A DNA stretch of 64,000 nt from Streptomyces chryseus (lineage in GTDB: Bacteria > Actinomycetota > Actinomycetes > Streptomycetales > Streptomycetaceae), in the NCBI RefSeq assembly GCF_014650755.1, contig NZ_BMVO01000010.1:62001-126000 (forward strand), in the 5' to 3' direction. Numbering within the stretch: position 1 is the first letter of the stretch; every line of letters begins with the position of its first letter. Below, in pieces: positions 8,682-18,647 of this stretch. The translations under genes were made by a program, and so were the position numbers. Under the pieces are notes generated by a model. That model did no database searches, was not told the DNA's origin, and worked only from the letters and a program-made list of their open reading frames with translations.

Positions 8682-8707
8682 ATGGTCGACAGAATATTGT
8701 CTACAGT
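8682..8707. promoter_or_regulatory. Probable GntR operator in the panE / ketoacyl-synthase divergent promoter
   Basis: An AT-rich interrupted palindrome (GTCGACA, 6 nt, TGTCTAC) ends in ATTGTCTACAGT at 8696-8707. Its reverse complement, ACTGTAGACAAT, differs by one base from ACTGTAGACGAT in front of the GntR gene. FadR-type GntR proteins typically bind T-N-GT...AC-N-A half sites of this kind. The 212-bp region contains no gene. Confidence 0.6.
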
Positions 8708-8849
8708 ATGTGGGTGGTCAAGGGTTGCCGTCAGCAGGAAGCTCCAAAGAGTCGGGAGCGAATCCTGTCGGTTCACCTGCCCTCGTACCGGTGAGTCACA
8801 AAGAAGACTGGACCGTTCCGACTGTCCGCAAAGAGGGGTGGAACCGCCA

Positions 8850-9797
8850 ATGACCGGCTCACGAGTCGTCGCGCTCGGGCACTATCAGCCTGCCAAGGTG
8901 CTCACGAACGACGATCTGGCGGCCATGGTCGACACCACCGACGAGTGGATCACCAGCCGGGTGGGCATCAAGACCCGCCACGTCGCGGGCCCCGACGAGC
9001 CCGTCGACGAGCTGGCCGCGCACGCCGGGGCCAAGGCCCTGGCCGCCGCCGGGCTCACCCCGGCCGACGTGGACCTGGTCCTGGTCGCCACCTCCACCGC
9101 GATCAACCGTTCGCCCAACATGGCGGCGCGGGTGGCGGCCCGCCTCGGGATGAAGTCGCCGGCGGTCATGGACCTCAACGTCGTCTGCTCGGGCTTCACG
9201 CACGCCCTCGCCACCGCCGACCACGCCGTACGGGCCGGATCCGCGACCCGGGCCCTGGTGATCGGCGCCGACAAGATGGCCGAGATCGCCGACTGGGCCG
9301 ACCGCACCACCTGCGTGCTCGTCGGCGACGGCGCGGGCGCCGCGGTCGTCGAGGCGTGCGCCGACGACGAGGAGCCGGGCATCGGCCCGGTGCTCTGGGG
9401 TTCGGTGCCGGAGATGGGCCACGCCGTACGGATCGAGGGCACGCCCCCGCGTTTCGCCCAGGAGGGTCAGTCCGTCTACCGCTGGGCCACCACCCAGCTG
9501 CCGCCCATCGCGCGCAAGGTCTGCGAGCGGGCCGGTGTGACGCCCCAGGAGCTGGCGGCGGTCGTACTGCACCAGGCGAACCTGCGGATCATCGAGCCGG
9601 TCGCGCAGAAGATCGGCGCCGTGAACGCGGTGATCGCCCGCGATGTGGTCGACTCCGGCAACACCTCGGCGGCCAGCATCCCCATGGCCCTGTCCAAGCT
9701 GATCGAGCGCGGCGAGATCGAGTCCGGCGCGCCGGTCCTGCTCTTCGGCTTCGGCGGCAACCTCTCGTACGCCGGCCAGGTCATCCGCTGCCCCTGA
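8850..9797 (+). CDS. 3-oxoacyl-ACP synthase III family protein (FabH-like)
   Basis: Condensing enzyme of the thiolase superfamily, 315 aa, joining an acyl-CoA starter to malonyl-ACP or a related acceptor. The Cys-His-Asn triad is intact: C in DLNVVCSGF (about residue 110), H in VLHQANLRI and N in DSGNTSAAS. The N-terminal ITSRVGIKTRHVAG is the usual KAS III acyl-pocket segment. ATG 8850 is chosen; a longer frame from 8682 would cross the operator region. It is divergent from panE and followed by a GntR regulator. No other fatty-acid or polyketide genes are nearby, so it is more likely a specialised paralogue than the housekeeping FabH. Confidence 0.9.
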   Translation: MTGSRVVALGHYQPAKVLTNDDLAAMVDTTDEWITSRVGIKTRHVAGPDEPVDELAAHAGAKALAAAGLTPADVDLVLVATSTAINRSPNMAARVAARLGMKSPAVMDLNVVCSGFTHALATADHAVRAGSATRALVIGADKMAEIADWADRTTCVLVGDGAGAAVVEACADDEEPGIGPVLWGSVPEMGHAVRIEGTPPRFAQEGQSVYRWATTQLPPIARKVCERAGVTPQELAAVVLHQANLRIIEPVAQKIGAVNAVIARDVVDSGNTSAASIPMALSKLIERGEIESGAPVLLFGFGGNLSYAGQVIRCP

Positions 9798-9860
9798 CGC
9801 GCCGGACGGCGCCCGGCGTGACGAGGAGCTCGGCATACCCCCGATCGGCGATCGCGATCG

Positions 9861-9876
9861 GTAGACTGTAGACGAT
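9861..9876. promoter_or_regulatory. Probable GntR autoregulatory operator
   Basis: ACTGTAGACGAT at 9865-9876, about 50 nt upstream of the GntR start, matches the reverse complement of the element at 8696-8707 at 11 of 12 positions. This suggests autoregulation and control of the panE/ketoacyl-synthase divergon by the same protein. Confidence 0.6.
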
Positions 9877-9925
9877 AGCCAATTCGTCCGCGCTCGCCGA
9901 TGTTGGCCCGAAGGGGGACACCGCG

Positions 9926-10600
9926 ATGTTGTCCGCAGGACTGCCGCAAGGGACCGTACCCAGGCTGGAGAGGCCGGGACCACTCCGCGAGCGCGTGTAC
10001 GAGGCGCTGCTCGAACTCATCACGACCCGGACCCTGCGGCCCGGCCAGCACCTGATCGAGTCCGAGCTCGCCGGGCACCTCGGGGTGTCCAGGCAGCCCG
10101 TCCGTGAGGCGTTGCAGCGGCTCAACACCGAGGGGTGGGTCGATCTGCGGCCCGCGCAGGGCGCGTTCGTGCACGAACCCACCGAGGAAGAGGCCGACCA
10201 GCTCCTGTCCGTCCGCACGCTGCTGGAGGCGGAGGCGGCCAGGCTCGCCGCCGCGAGCGCCGGGCCGGCCGCGATCGCCGCGCTCGAAGAGGTGTGCGCG
10301 AAGGGTGAGCGGGCGGTCGCGGACGACGACGTGGACCTCGCCGTGTCGCTCAACGCCCAGTTCCACGCCAAGGTCATGGAGCTGGCGGGCAACGTCGTGC
10401 TCACCGAGCTGGCGGCGCAGGTCGGCCGGCGCGTCCGCTGGTACTACACGCCCGTCGCCCGGCAGCGCGGCATGCAGTCCTGGATCGAGCACCGCGAGCT
10501 GATCGCCGCCATCGCGGACCGCGACGAGCGGCGCGCCACCGAGATCATGCGCGCCCACACGGAGCACACCCGCACGACGTACCACGAGCGCGCCGCCTGA
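9926..10600 (+). CDS. GntR-family transcriptional regulator (FadR/FCD type)
   Basis: DNA-binding regulator of 224 aa. The N-terminal winged helix-turn-helix includes LIESELAGHLGVSRQPVREALQRL (residues about 40-64). An all-helical FCD ligand-binding domain follows, with its metal-site histidines in NAQFHAKVMELAGN and EHRELIAAI. ATG 9926 follows an AAGGGGGA ribosome site. FCD regulators usually sense small organic acids. Matching 12-bp sites upstream of this gene and in the promoter between panE and the ketoacyl synthase make those operons its likely targets. Confidence 0.93.
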   Translation: MLSAGLPQGTVPRLERPGPLRERVYEALLELITTRTLRPGQHLIESELAGHLGVSRQPVREALQRLNTEGWVDLRPAQGAFVHEPTEEEADQLLSVRTLLEAEAARLAAASAGPAAIAALEEVCAKGERAVADDDVDLAVSLNAQFHAKVMELAGNVVLTELAAQVGRRVRWYYTPVARQRGMQSWIEHRELIAAIADRDERRATEIMRAHTEHTRTTYHERAA

Positions 10601-10735
10601 GCGAGCGCCCCTGCACACGGGTGGCCGGGAACGAGCGGCCTGTACGCGGGTGGCCCGGCCGCACTTCGTCACCGCGCGCCCTGCCCGCCCCCCGCCAACC
10701 AGCCGCACGGCGGGGCCGTTTGTGCACGGAACCGT

Positions 10736-10785
10736 CTTTGTCCTCGGTGTGGAGAAAGTTGAGGTGGATTCCCGCGCAACTTCTT
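10736..10785. promoter_or_regulatory. ROK promoter/operator: 25-nt motif shared with the secreted ThuA-protein gene, plus an inverted repeat
   Basis: The 25 nt at 10736-10760 match those at 18438-18462 at 21 positions: both begin CTTTGTCCT and end GGAGAAAGTT. Here the element continues as an inverted repeat, AGAAAGTTG at 10753-10761 and CAACTTCTT at 10777-10785. The site lies about 100 nt upstream of the ROK start. A shared promoter with an operator for the ROK protein is the simplest reading. Confidence 0.6.
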
Positions 10786-10860
10786 CCCACTCCCGGCAGC
10801 CGCTGCTACGTTCCCCTCCAAAGCCCGGCAGTGAACGGCCGATGAGGCAGGGAGGGGCAC

Positions 10861-12051
10861 GTGAGACGGATGACGGCTCGACCGGCGAACGCGCATCAGG
10901 CGCGGCTGCTCCGTCTGCTGCGTGACGGCGGACCCAACTCCCGCGCCCAGCTGGGCGATCAGATCGATCTCTCCCGTTCCAAACTCGCCGTCGAGGTCGA
11001 CCGGCTCCTCGACACCGGCCTGGTCGTCGCCGACGGCCTCGCCGCCTCCCGGGGCGGCCGCCGCTCGCACAACATCCGGCTCGCGCCCGCCCTGCGCTTC
11101 CTCGGCATCGACATCGGCGCCACCTCGATCGACGTGGCCGTCACCAACGCCGAGCTGGAGGTGCTCGGCCACCTCAACCACCCCATGGACGTACGGGAGG
11201 GCCCGGTCGCGGTCTTCGAGCAGGCCCTCGCCCTGGCGGCCAAGCTCAAGGCGTCCGGCCTCGCCGAGGGCTTCGACGGCGCGGGCATCGGCGTGCCGGG
11301 CCCGGTCCGCTTCCCGGAGGGCGTGCCGGTCGCGCCGCCGATCATGCCCGGCTGGGACGGCTTTCCCGTACGCGAGGCACTCAGCCAGGAGCTGGGCTGC
11401 CCCGTCATGGTCGACAACGACGTGAACCTGATGGCGATGGGGGAGCAGCACGCGGGTGTCGCACGCTCGGTGGGCGACTTCCTCTGCGTCAAGATCGGCA
11501 CCGGCATCGGCTGCGGCATCGTCGTCGGCGGCGAGGTCTACCGGGGCACGACCGGCAGCGCCGGCGACATCGGCCACATCCAGGTCGAACCGGAGGGCCG
11601 GTCCTGCGCCTGCGGCAACAAGGGCTGCCTGGAAGCCCATTTCAGCGGCGCCGCGCTCGCCCGCGACGCCGAGGACGCGGCCCGCTCCGGCCGCTCGCCC
11701 GAACTGGCGGCGCGCCTCGACGCGGCCGGACGGCTCACGGCCGCCGACGTGGCCGCCGCGGCGGCCGCCGGCGACGCCACCTCGCTCGATCTCATCCGCG
11801 AGGGCGGCAACCGCGTCGGCCAGGTCATCGCGGGACTCGTCAGCTTCTTCAACCCCGGGCTCGTGGTGATCGGCGGCGGGGTGACCGGCCTCGGCCACAC
11901 CCTGCTCGCCAGCGTCCGCACCCAGGTCTACCGCCAGTCGCTGCCGCTGGCGACCGGCAACCTGCCCATCGTCCTGGGCGAGCTGGGGGCCGCCGCCGGC
12001 GTGATCGGCGCGGCCAGGCTCATCAGCGACCACCTGTTCTCGCCGGCCTGA
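10861..12051 (+). CDS. ROK-family transcriptional regulator of the sugar/ebo locus
   Basis: 396-aa regulator. An N-terminal winged helix (residues about 10-65, NSRAQLGDQIDLSRSKLAVEV) precedes a sugar-kinase-like ROK domain with the phosphate-binding GIDIGATSID, the GTGIGCGIVVGGEVYRG motif and the zinc-binding CACGNKGCLEAH. GTG 10861 is supported by GGGAGGGG just upstream; an ATG 9 nt downstream is possible. Such proteins repress sugar operons and release DNA on binding a sugar. The sugar ABC operon begins 229 bp downstream in the same direction, and the shared motif upstream of this gene and of the ThuA-domain gene suggests the ligand is the substrate of that pathway. Confidence 0.93.
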   Translation: MRRMTARPANAHQARLLRLLRDGGPNSRAQLGDQIDLSRSKLAVEVDRLLDTGLVVADGLAASRGGRRSHNIRLAPALRFLGIDIGATSIDVAVTNAELEVLGHLNHPMDVREGPVAVFEQALALAAKLKASGLAEGFDGAGIGVPGPVRFPEGVPVAPPIMPGWDGFPVREALSQELGCPVMVDNDVNLMAMGEQHAGVARSVGDFLCVKIGTGIGCGIVVGGEVYRGTTGSAGDIGHIQVEPEGRSCACGNKGCLEAHFSGAALARDAEDAARSGRSPELAARLDAAGRLTAADVAAAAAAGDATSLDLIREGGNRVGQVIAGLVSFFNPGLVVIGGGVTGLGHTLLASVRTQVYRQSLPLATGNLPIVLGELGAAAGVIGAARLISDHLFSPA

Positions 12052-12280
12052 CCCGGCCGGCGCCCGTACGACCCGTACGCCACACGCAACGCGAACGGCA
12101 CCACCTCACAGCGCCGGCTCCGCCGTGCCCAGCTCCGTCCTGCCCGCCTGCCCGCTTCTTTCCGTCCCGCTCGTCCCAGCCGTACCTCCCGAACCGCCCG
12201 CACCACCCGTACCCGTACTGCCCCTGCTCCGTCCTGCCCTGCTCGCTCACCGGCCGCCGCACCAGCCGAGGGGAACCGTC

Positions 12281-13828
12281 ATGGCACCACCGCAAGCAGC
12301 CCCAGCAGCCCCGCCCCTTCTTCTCACCATGTCCGGCATCACCAAGTCCTTCCCCGGTGTCCGGGCCCTCGACGGCGTCGACCTGGAGGTCCAGGCCGGC
12401 GAGGTCCACTGCCTGCTCGGCCAGAACGGCGCCGGGAAATCCACCCTCATCAAGGTCCTCGCCGGCGTGCACCAGCCCGACGGCGGCGAGATCACCTGGC
12501 AGGGGGCCGCCGTCACGCTCAAGTCGCCCATCGCCGCCATGCGCCTGGGCATCGCCACCATCTACCAGGAACTCGACCTGGTGGAGGGCCTGTCGGTCGC
12601 CGAGAACATCTTCCTCGGCCACGAACCCACCACCGCCGGCTTCGTCGTACGCGGCAGACAGGCCCGCGCCTCGGCCACCGCCCTCCTCGAACGCCTCGGC
12701 CACGCCGAGATCGACGCCGGCAGCCTCGTCGGCTCGCTCTCCGCCGCCCAGCAGCAGATCGTGTCGATGGCGCGGGCCCTCTCCCACGACGTACGCCTCA
12801 TCGTGATGGACGAGCCCTCCGCCGCCCTCGACCCCGACGAGGTCGACAACCTCTTCCGCATCGTCGCCGGACTCACGGCGGACGGCGTCGCCGTCGTCTA
12901 CATCTCCCACCGGCTGGAGGAGATCCGGCGCATCGGCGACCGCGTGACCGTACTCAAGGACGGCCGCGCGGTCGCGGTCGGCCTGCCCGCCAGGAGCACT
13001 CCGACCCGTGACGTCGTCGCGCTGATGACCGGCCGCGACGTCGAGTACGTCTTCCCCCGGCGGCCCGGGGACGGTGCTCGGGCCGCCGGGGCGGAACCGG
13101 TTCTGCGCGTCGAAGGACTGTCCAGGGACGGGGAGTTCGCGGCGCTCGACCTCGACGTCCGCCCCGGCGAGATCGTCGGTCTCGCCGGACTGGTCGGCTC
13201 CGGGCGCTCCGAGGTCCTGGAGACGGTCTACGGCGCGCGCAAACCCAGCACCGGCCGTGTGCTCGTCGACGGCCGGCCCCTGCGCCCCGGCAGCGTCCGC
13301 GCCGCCGTCCGCGCCGGCATCGGACTCGCCCCCGAGGAGCGCAAGGCCCAGGGCCTGCTGATGCTCGAATCCGTCACGCGCAACGTGTCCGTGTCGACCC
13401 TGTCCCGCTTCTCGCGCGGCGGCTGGCTCGACCGTACGGCCGAACGCGAGGCCGCCCGTGCCGCCACCCGCGAACTGTCCCTGCGGCCGGACAACCCCGA
13501 CGCCCCCGTCCGCACCCTCTCCGGCGGCAACCAGCAGAAGGCCGTCCTCGCCCGCTGGCTGCTGCGCGGCTGCCGCGTCCTGCTGCTCGACGAGCCGACG
13601 CGCGGCGTCGACGTCGGCGCGCGGGCCGAGCTGTACGCCGTGATCCGCCGGCTGGCCGACGAAGGCCTCGCGGTACTTCTCGTATCCAGCGAGGTCCCCG
13701 AAGTCCTGGGCCTCGCCGACCGGGTGCTGGTGCTCAGGGAGGGCCGCGTCGTCCACACCGCGCCCGCCCGGGAGCTCGACGAGCACCGCGTACTCGACCT
13801 CGTGATGGAAGGGAGCCCCACGCCATGA
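12281..13828 (+). CDS. Sugar ABC transporter ATP-binding protein (RbsA/XylG type)
   Basis: Cytoplasmic ATPase with two fused nucleotide-binding domains, 515 aa. Domain 1 has Walker A GQNGAGKST, Walker B LIVMDEPSAALD and signature SLSAAQQQ. Domain 2 has the degenerate loop GLVGSGRSE usual in RbsA-type proteins, signature LSGGNQQK and LLLDEPTRGVDVG. ATG 12281 follows GAGGGGAACCGTC. The stop overlaps the permease start as ATGA, so translation is coupled. The single ATPase carrying both domains marks a carbohydrate uptake transporter-2 (CUT2) system, which usually imports monosaccharides or cyclitols. Confidence 0.95.
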   Translation: MAPPQAAPAAPPLLLTMSGITKSFPGVRALDGVDLEVQAGEVHCLLGQNGAGKSTLIKVLAGVHQPDGGEITWQGAAVTLKSPIAAMRLGIATIYQELDLVEGLSVAENIFLGHEPTTAGFVVRGRQARASATALLERLGHAEIDAGSLVGSLSAAQQQIVSMARALSHDVRLIVMDEPSAALDPDEVDNLFRIVAGLTADGVAVVYISHRLEEIRRIGDRVTVLKDGRAVAVGLPARSTPTRDVVALMTGRDVEYVFPRRPGDGARAAGAEPVLRVEGLSRDGEFAALDLDVRPGEIVGLAGLVGSGRSEVLETVYGARKPSTGRVLVDGRPLRPGSVRAAVRAGIGLAPEERKAQGLLMLESVTRNVSVSTLSRFSRGGWLDRTAEREAARAATRELSLRPDNPDAPVRTLSGGNQQKAVLARWLLRGCRVLLLDEPTRGVDVGARAELYAVIRRLADEGLAVLLVSSEVPEVLGLADRVLVLREGRVVHTAPARELDEHRVLDLVMEGSPTP

Positions 13829-14856
13829 CGCAGCCAGTCTCGCCGGCGCAGCGGCACCAGCAGGACGGACCGGCCGCCACCCCCGCCAAGACGCCCGCGC
13901 GGCAGCCGGCCGGGCTGCGCCCGGACGTACGCAACCTGTCGCTGCTCGGCGTCCTCGCGGTCCTGGTCGCGGTCGGCGGCTTCACCAAACCCGAGCAGTT
14001 CCTGGACAGCAGCAACCTCCAGCTCGTCCTCACCCAGGCGTCCGTCATCGGCGTCGTCACCGTCGGCATGACCTTCGTCATCACCAGCGGCGGCATCGAC
14101 CTGTCGGTCGGCGCGATCGTGGCCCTCGCCTCGGTGTGGGCGACGACGCTCGCGACGCAGGAGTACGGCTTCGCGGGCATCCTCTTCACCGCGGTCGTCG
14201 TGGGTCTCGCCTGCGGGCTCGTCAACGGGCTGCTCATCGCGTACGGCGGGATGGTGCCGTTCATCGCGACGCTCGCCATGCTGGCGTCGGCCCGCGGCCT
14301 CGCCCTGCAGATCACCGACGGCAAGACGCAGATCGTCACCGTCGACTCCGTGCTGGACCTCGGCGTCCCCGACTCCTACGTCCTCGGCATACCGCCCCTC
14401 GTGCTGGTCTTCGCCGTCGTCACCGTCGTCGGCTGGCTGCTGCTCAACCGCACCACCTTCGGGCGGCGCACCGTCGCGGTCGGTGGCAACGCGGAAGCGG
14501 CCAGGCTCGCCGGGATCGACGTACGCCGCCAGCGCCTCTACCTCTACCTGCTGTCCGGACTGTGCTGCGGAATCGCCGCCTTCCTCCTGGTCGTCCTGTC
14601 CGGCTCGGGCCAGAACACCAACGGGAACCTGTACGAACTCGACGCCATCGCGGCGGCCATCATCGGCGGGACGCTGCTCAGCGGCGGCCGGGGCACCATC
14701 GTCGGCTCCGTGCTCGGCGTCCTGGTCTTCACCACCATCACCAACATCTTCGCCCTCAACAACCTCCAGAGCGACGTCCAGCAGATCGCCAAGGGCGCCA
14801 TCATCGTCGCCGCCGTCCTGGTCCAGCGCCGCACCGCGCGCGACGGCGCGATCTGA
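13825..14856 (+). CDS. Sugar ABC transporter permease (RbsC type)
   Basis: Integral membrane permease of 343 aa. About nine hydrophobic helices start after a soluble N-terminal 35 residues. The family-specific motif ELDAIAAAIIGGTLLSGGRG, which contacts the ATPase, lies near residue 272. The start overlaps the stop of the ATPase gene by four bases. One permease gene is present, so the channel is expected to be a homodimer, as in CUT2 transporters. Confidence 0.94.
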   Translation: MTQPVSPAQRHQQDGPAATPAKTPARQPAGLRPDVRNLSLLGVLAVLVAVGGFTKPEQFLDSSNLQLVLTQASVIGVVTVGMTFVITSGGIDLSVGAIVALASVWATTLATQEYGFAGILFTAVVVGLACGLVNGLLIAYGGMVPFIATLAMLASARGLALQITDGKTQIVTVDSVLDLGVPDSYVLGIPPLVLVFAVVTVVGWLLLNRTTFGRRTVAVGGNAEAARLAGIDVRRQRLYLYLLSGLCCGIAAFLLVVLSGSGQNTNGNLYELDAIAAAIIGGTLLSGGRGTIVGSVLGVLVFTTITNIFALNNLQSDVQQIAKGAIIVAAVLVQRRTARDGAI

Positions 14857-14946
14857 TCCGGGCCGCTGTCGCCCGTCTCCCTTTCTCCTTCTCCCGCTTC
14901 CCCCCGCCCCGTCCCGCACGCCCTGACCTGAAGGGTTGGAACCGCC

Positions 14947-15987
14947 ATGCCAGAAACCAGTCGCAGAGGACTGCTCTTCGGCACCGCCGCCGTGTCCGCC
15001 GGCGCTCTGCTCACCGCCTGCACCAGCAACGAGCCCAAGACCAAGGAACCGGCCGCGAACAACGAGCCGGCCGCCTCCGACGACAAGCCCGGCAAGAAGG
15101 TCACGATCGGTTTCGCGGGCCCGCAGGCCGACCACGGCTGGCTCAACGCCATCAACGAGAACGCGAAGTCACGCGCCGGGAAGTACTCCGAGGTGACCCT
15201 GGAGATCACCGAGGGGTCGAACGACACGGCCGCGCAGATCGGCCAGGTCCAGACGCTGATCAACAAGAAGGTCGACGTACTGGTGATCCTGCCGGCCGAC
15301 GGCAAGGCCCTCACCCAGGTCGGCCTCCAGGCGATGAAGGCGGGCATCCCCGTCATCAACCTGGACCGCGTCTTCGCGTCCCCGCAGGCCTACCGCTGCT
15401 GGATCGGCGGCGACAACTACGGCATGGGCCTCAACGCGGGCAACTACATCGGCGAGCGGCTCAAGGACAAGAAGAACGCCAAGGTGGTGGAGCTCGCGGG
15501 GCTCGACAACCTGGAGCTGACCAAGCAGCGCAGCCAGGGCTTCGCGGACGCCCTCAAGAACTACCCCAACATCAAGCGCGTGGCCCGCCAGGCGGCCGAC
15601 TTCACCGTCGAGTCCGGGCAGGCCAAGATGGCCCAGCTGCTCCAGGCGCAGAAGCAGTTCGACGCGCTGTGGAACCACGACGACGACCAGGGCGTGGGCG
15701 CCCTGCGTGCCATCGAGCAGGCCGGGCGCGACGACTTCCTGATGGTCGGCGGGGCCGGGGCCAAGGCCGCGATGGACGCCATCAAGGCCGACAACAGCGT
15801 GCTGAAGGCCACCGTCCTCTACCCGCCGACCATGGCCGCCTCCGCCATCGACCTGGCCCGCGCGCTGGGCCAGGGCAAGGGGGTGGGCGGGATGTCGGAA
15901 CTGGAGATCCCGGCCTCGATCACCCTCTACTCGGCCGTCGTCACCAAGGACAACGTCGACGAGTACCTGCCGACGGGCTTCAGCTGA
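14947..15987 (+). CDS. Sugar ABC transporter substrate-binding lipoprotein
   Basis: Extracellular binding protein of 346 aa, RbsB-like (Peripla_BP_4). The N-terminus has a twin-arginine start (TSRRGLLFG) and a lipobox LLTAC, so it is probably exported folded and lipidated at Cys28. The mature part begins with VTIGFAGPQADHGWLNAINEN and has the two-lobed sugar-binder pattern with VDVLVILPADGKAL and GIPVINLDRVF. Sugar specificity is not readable. It follows the permease by 90 bp and precedes the dehydrogenase gene, consistent with one import-and-processing operon. Confidence 0.94.
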   Translation: MPETSRRGLLFGTAAVSAGALLTACTSNEPKTKEPAANNEPAASDDKPGKKVTIGFAGPQADHGWLNAINENAKSRAGKYSEVTLEITEGSNDTAAQIGQVQTLINKKVDVLVILPADGKALTQVGLQAMKAGIPVINLDRVFASPQAYRCWIGGDNYGMGLNAGNYIGERLKDKKNAKVVELAGLDNLELTKQRSQGFADALKNYPNIKRVARQAADFTVESGQAKMAQLLQAQKQFDALWNHDDDQGVGALRAIEQAGRDDFLMVGGAGAKAAMDAIKADNSVLKATVLYPPTMAASAIDLARALGQGKGVGGMSELEIPASITLYSAVVTKDNVDEYLPTGFS

Positions 15988-16051
15988 CCGGGCCGCGGCG
16001 CCCGCCTGCCCCCCACCGTGCGAGTGACGAGTTCGACGAGGAGGAATCCGT

Positions 16052-17311
16052 ATGGCCCGCAGGGAAGAGTCACAGACGGAGACAGAGGCCGGGACAGCCG
16101 CCGGAACGGGCGCGCCGGCCGGTGTGCGGTCGCCGGCGCTCGGCGTCGGCATGGTCGGGTACGCGTTCATGGGAGCCGCCCACTCGCAGGGCTGGCGCAC
16201 CGCGGGCCGCGTGTTCGACCTGCCGGTACGGCCGGTCCTGGCGGCCGTCTGCGGACGCGACGCGGTGGCCGTGCGCGCCGCGGCGGACCAGCACGGATGG
16301 GCGGCGGCGGAGACCGACTGGCGTGACCTGATCGCCCGCGACGACGTACAGATCGTCGACATCTGCACGCCGGGCGACAGCCACGCCGAGATCGCCGTCG
16401 CCGCGCTCGAAGCGGGCAAGCACGTGCTGTGCGAGAAGCCGCTGGCCAACTCGGTCGCCGAGGCGGAGGCGATGACCGCCGCCGCCGAGCGCGCCCGGGC
16501 GCGGGGCCAGGTGGCGATGGTCGGCTTCAACTACCGCCGGGTTCCCGCCATGACGTACGCCCGGCGGCTGGTCGCCCAGGGGCGGCTCGGGGCGCTCCGG
16601 CACGTACGCGTCACCTATCTCCAGGACTGGCTCGTCGACCCGGACTTCCCCCTGACCTGGCGGCTCCAGCGCGAGCACGCGGGCTCGGGCGCGCTCGGCG
16701 ACCTGGGGGCGCACATCGTCGACCTCGCGCAGTACCTGGCGGGCGAGCCGGTGGTGGGGGTGTCCGCGATGACCGAGACGTTCGTACGGTCGCGGCCGCT
16801 GCCGGCGGCCGCTTCGGCGGGGCTCGCGGCGGGGGCCACGGGGGCCGGGCGCGGTGCGGTGACGGTCGACGACGCCGCCCTGTTCACGGCGCGGCTGGCC
16901 TCGGGGGCGCTGGCCTCGTTCGAGGCGACGCGCACGGCGGCGGGCCGCAAGAACGCGCTCAGCGTCGAACTCAACGGTGAGCGGGGTTCGTTGGCCTTCG
17001 ACCTGGAACGGCTGAACGAACTGTCCTTCCACGACCACACCGAGCCCGCCGTCTCCTCCGGGTTCCGCCGGATCCTGGTGACCGAGCCGCAGCACCCGTA
17101 CCTGGAGGCGTGGTGGCCGCCGGGCCACGCCCTGGGGTACGAGCACACCTTCGTCCACCAGGCGCGCGACCTGCTGCACGCCATCGCCACCGGCACCGAC
17201 CCGGAGCCGTCCTTCGCGGACGGGCTGCGGGTGCAGCGGGTGCTGGCGGCGGTGGAGGAGAGCGCCCAGAAGAACGCTATCTACACGCCCGTACTCCCCG
17301 CACTCCCGTAG
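16052..17311 (+). CDS. Gfo/Idh/MocA-family NAD(P)-dependent oxidoreductase
   Basis: Cytosolic dehydrogenase, 419 aa. After a Thr/Glu/Ala-rich N-terminal 28 residues comes the dinucleotide fold GVGMVGYAFMGAAH, then the catalytic EKP motif (LCEKPLANS) and the GALGDLGAHIVDLAQYLAG metal/substrate helix with its His. The family oxidises or epimerises sugars and inositols. The isomerase gene begins 15 bp downstream behind a ribosome site, a pairing common where imported sugars are oxidised at C3 and rearranged. The substrate is presumably what the upstream CUT2 importer delivers. Confidence 0.93.
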   Translation: MARREESQTETEAGTAAGTGAPAGVRSPALGVGMVGYAFMGAAHSQGWRTAGRVFDLPVRPVLAAVCGRDAVAVRAAADQHGWAAAETDWRDLIARDDVQIVDICTPGDSHAEIAVAALEAGKHVLCEKPLANSVAEAEAMTAAAERARARGQVAMVGFNYRRVPAMTYARRLVAQGRLGALRHVRVTYLQDWLVDPDFPLTWRLQREHAGSGALGDLGAHIVDLAQYLAGEPVVGVSAMTETFVRSRPLPAAASAGLAAGATGAGRGAVTVDDAALFTARLASGALASFEATRTAAGRKNALSVELNGERGSLAFDLERLNELSFHDHTEPAVSSGFRRILVTEPQHPYLEAWWPPGHALGYEHTFVHQARDLLHAIATGTDPEPSFADGLRVQRVLAAVEESAQKNAIYTPVLPALP

Positions 17312-17326
17312 GAGGGCCGTTCCCGC

Positions 17327-18331
<1,005 letters not shown>

Positions 18332-18390
18332 GCCCCGCCACCGGGGCGCGTCCCCCCGCGAGGGGCCCCGGGCGGGGCAGCGCACGGCAG

Positions 18391-18413
18391 CCCGGCGGCA
18401 CAGTGCCGCCGGG
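18391..18413 (+). terminator. Hairpin terminator after the sugar importer operon
   Basis: CCCGGCGGCAC at 18391-18401 and GTGCCGCCGGG at 18403-18413 form a perfect 11-bp stem around one base, opening to a small loop in RNA. There is no U tract. It separates the importer operon from the promoter of the next gene. Confidence 0.7.
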
Positions 18414-18437
18414 CCGGTCCGGGCTGAGCCCCGGCCG

Positions 18438-18472
18438 CTTTGTCCTGCGGCGGGAGAAAGTTCAACTTCCTT
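18438..18472 (+). promoter_or_regulatory. Probable ROK operator/promoter of the ThuA-domain gene
   Basis: The 25 nt at 18438-18462 repeat the element upstream of the ROK gene (21 of 25 identical). They continue into AGAAAGTTCAACTTCCTT at 18455-18472, a compact palindrome around AAGTTCAACTT. It lies about 175 nt upstream of the GTG start. Confidence 0.6.
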
Positions 18473-18647
18473 GCCGCACAAGGGCTTTCCGTTCCGGACG
18501 AACGCGGCTACCGTCCCTGAGGTGTACAGGACATGACTCCGGTACCGGTATGACGGCGCATTCCGGTGCCGGTTCCGTATTGAGAGAGCTTCCCGCCCGG
18601 CACCGGTGCAGGACGAGCACCGCCCGGCCCACTCCCGGAGGACACTC

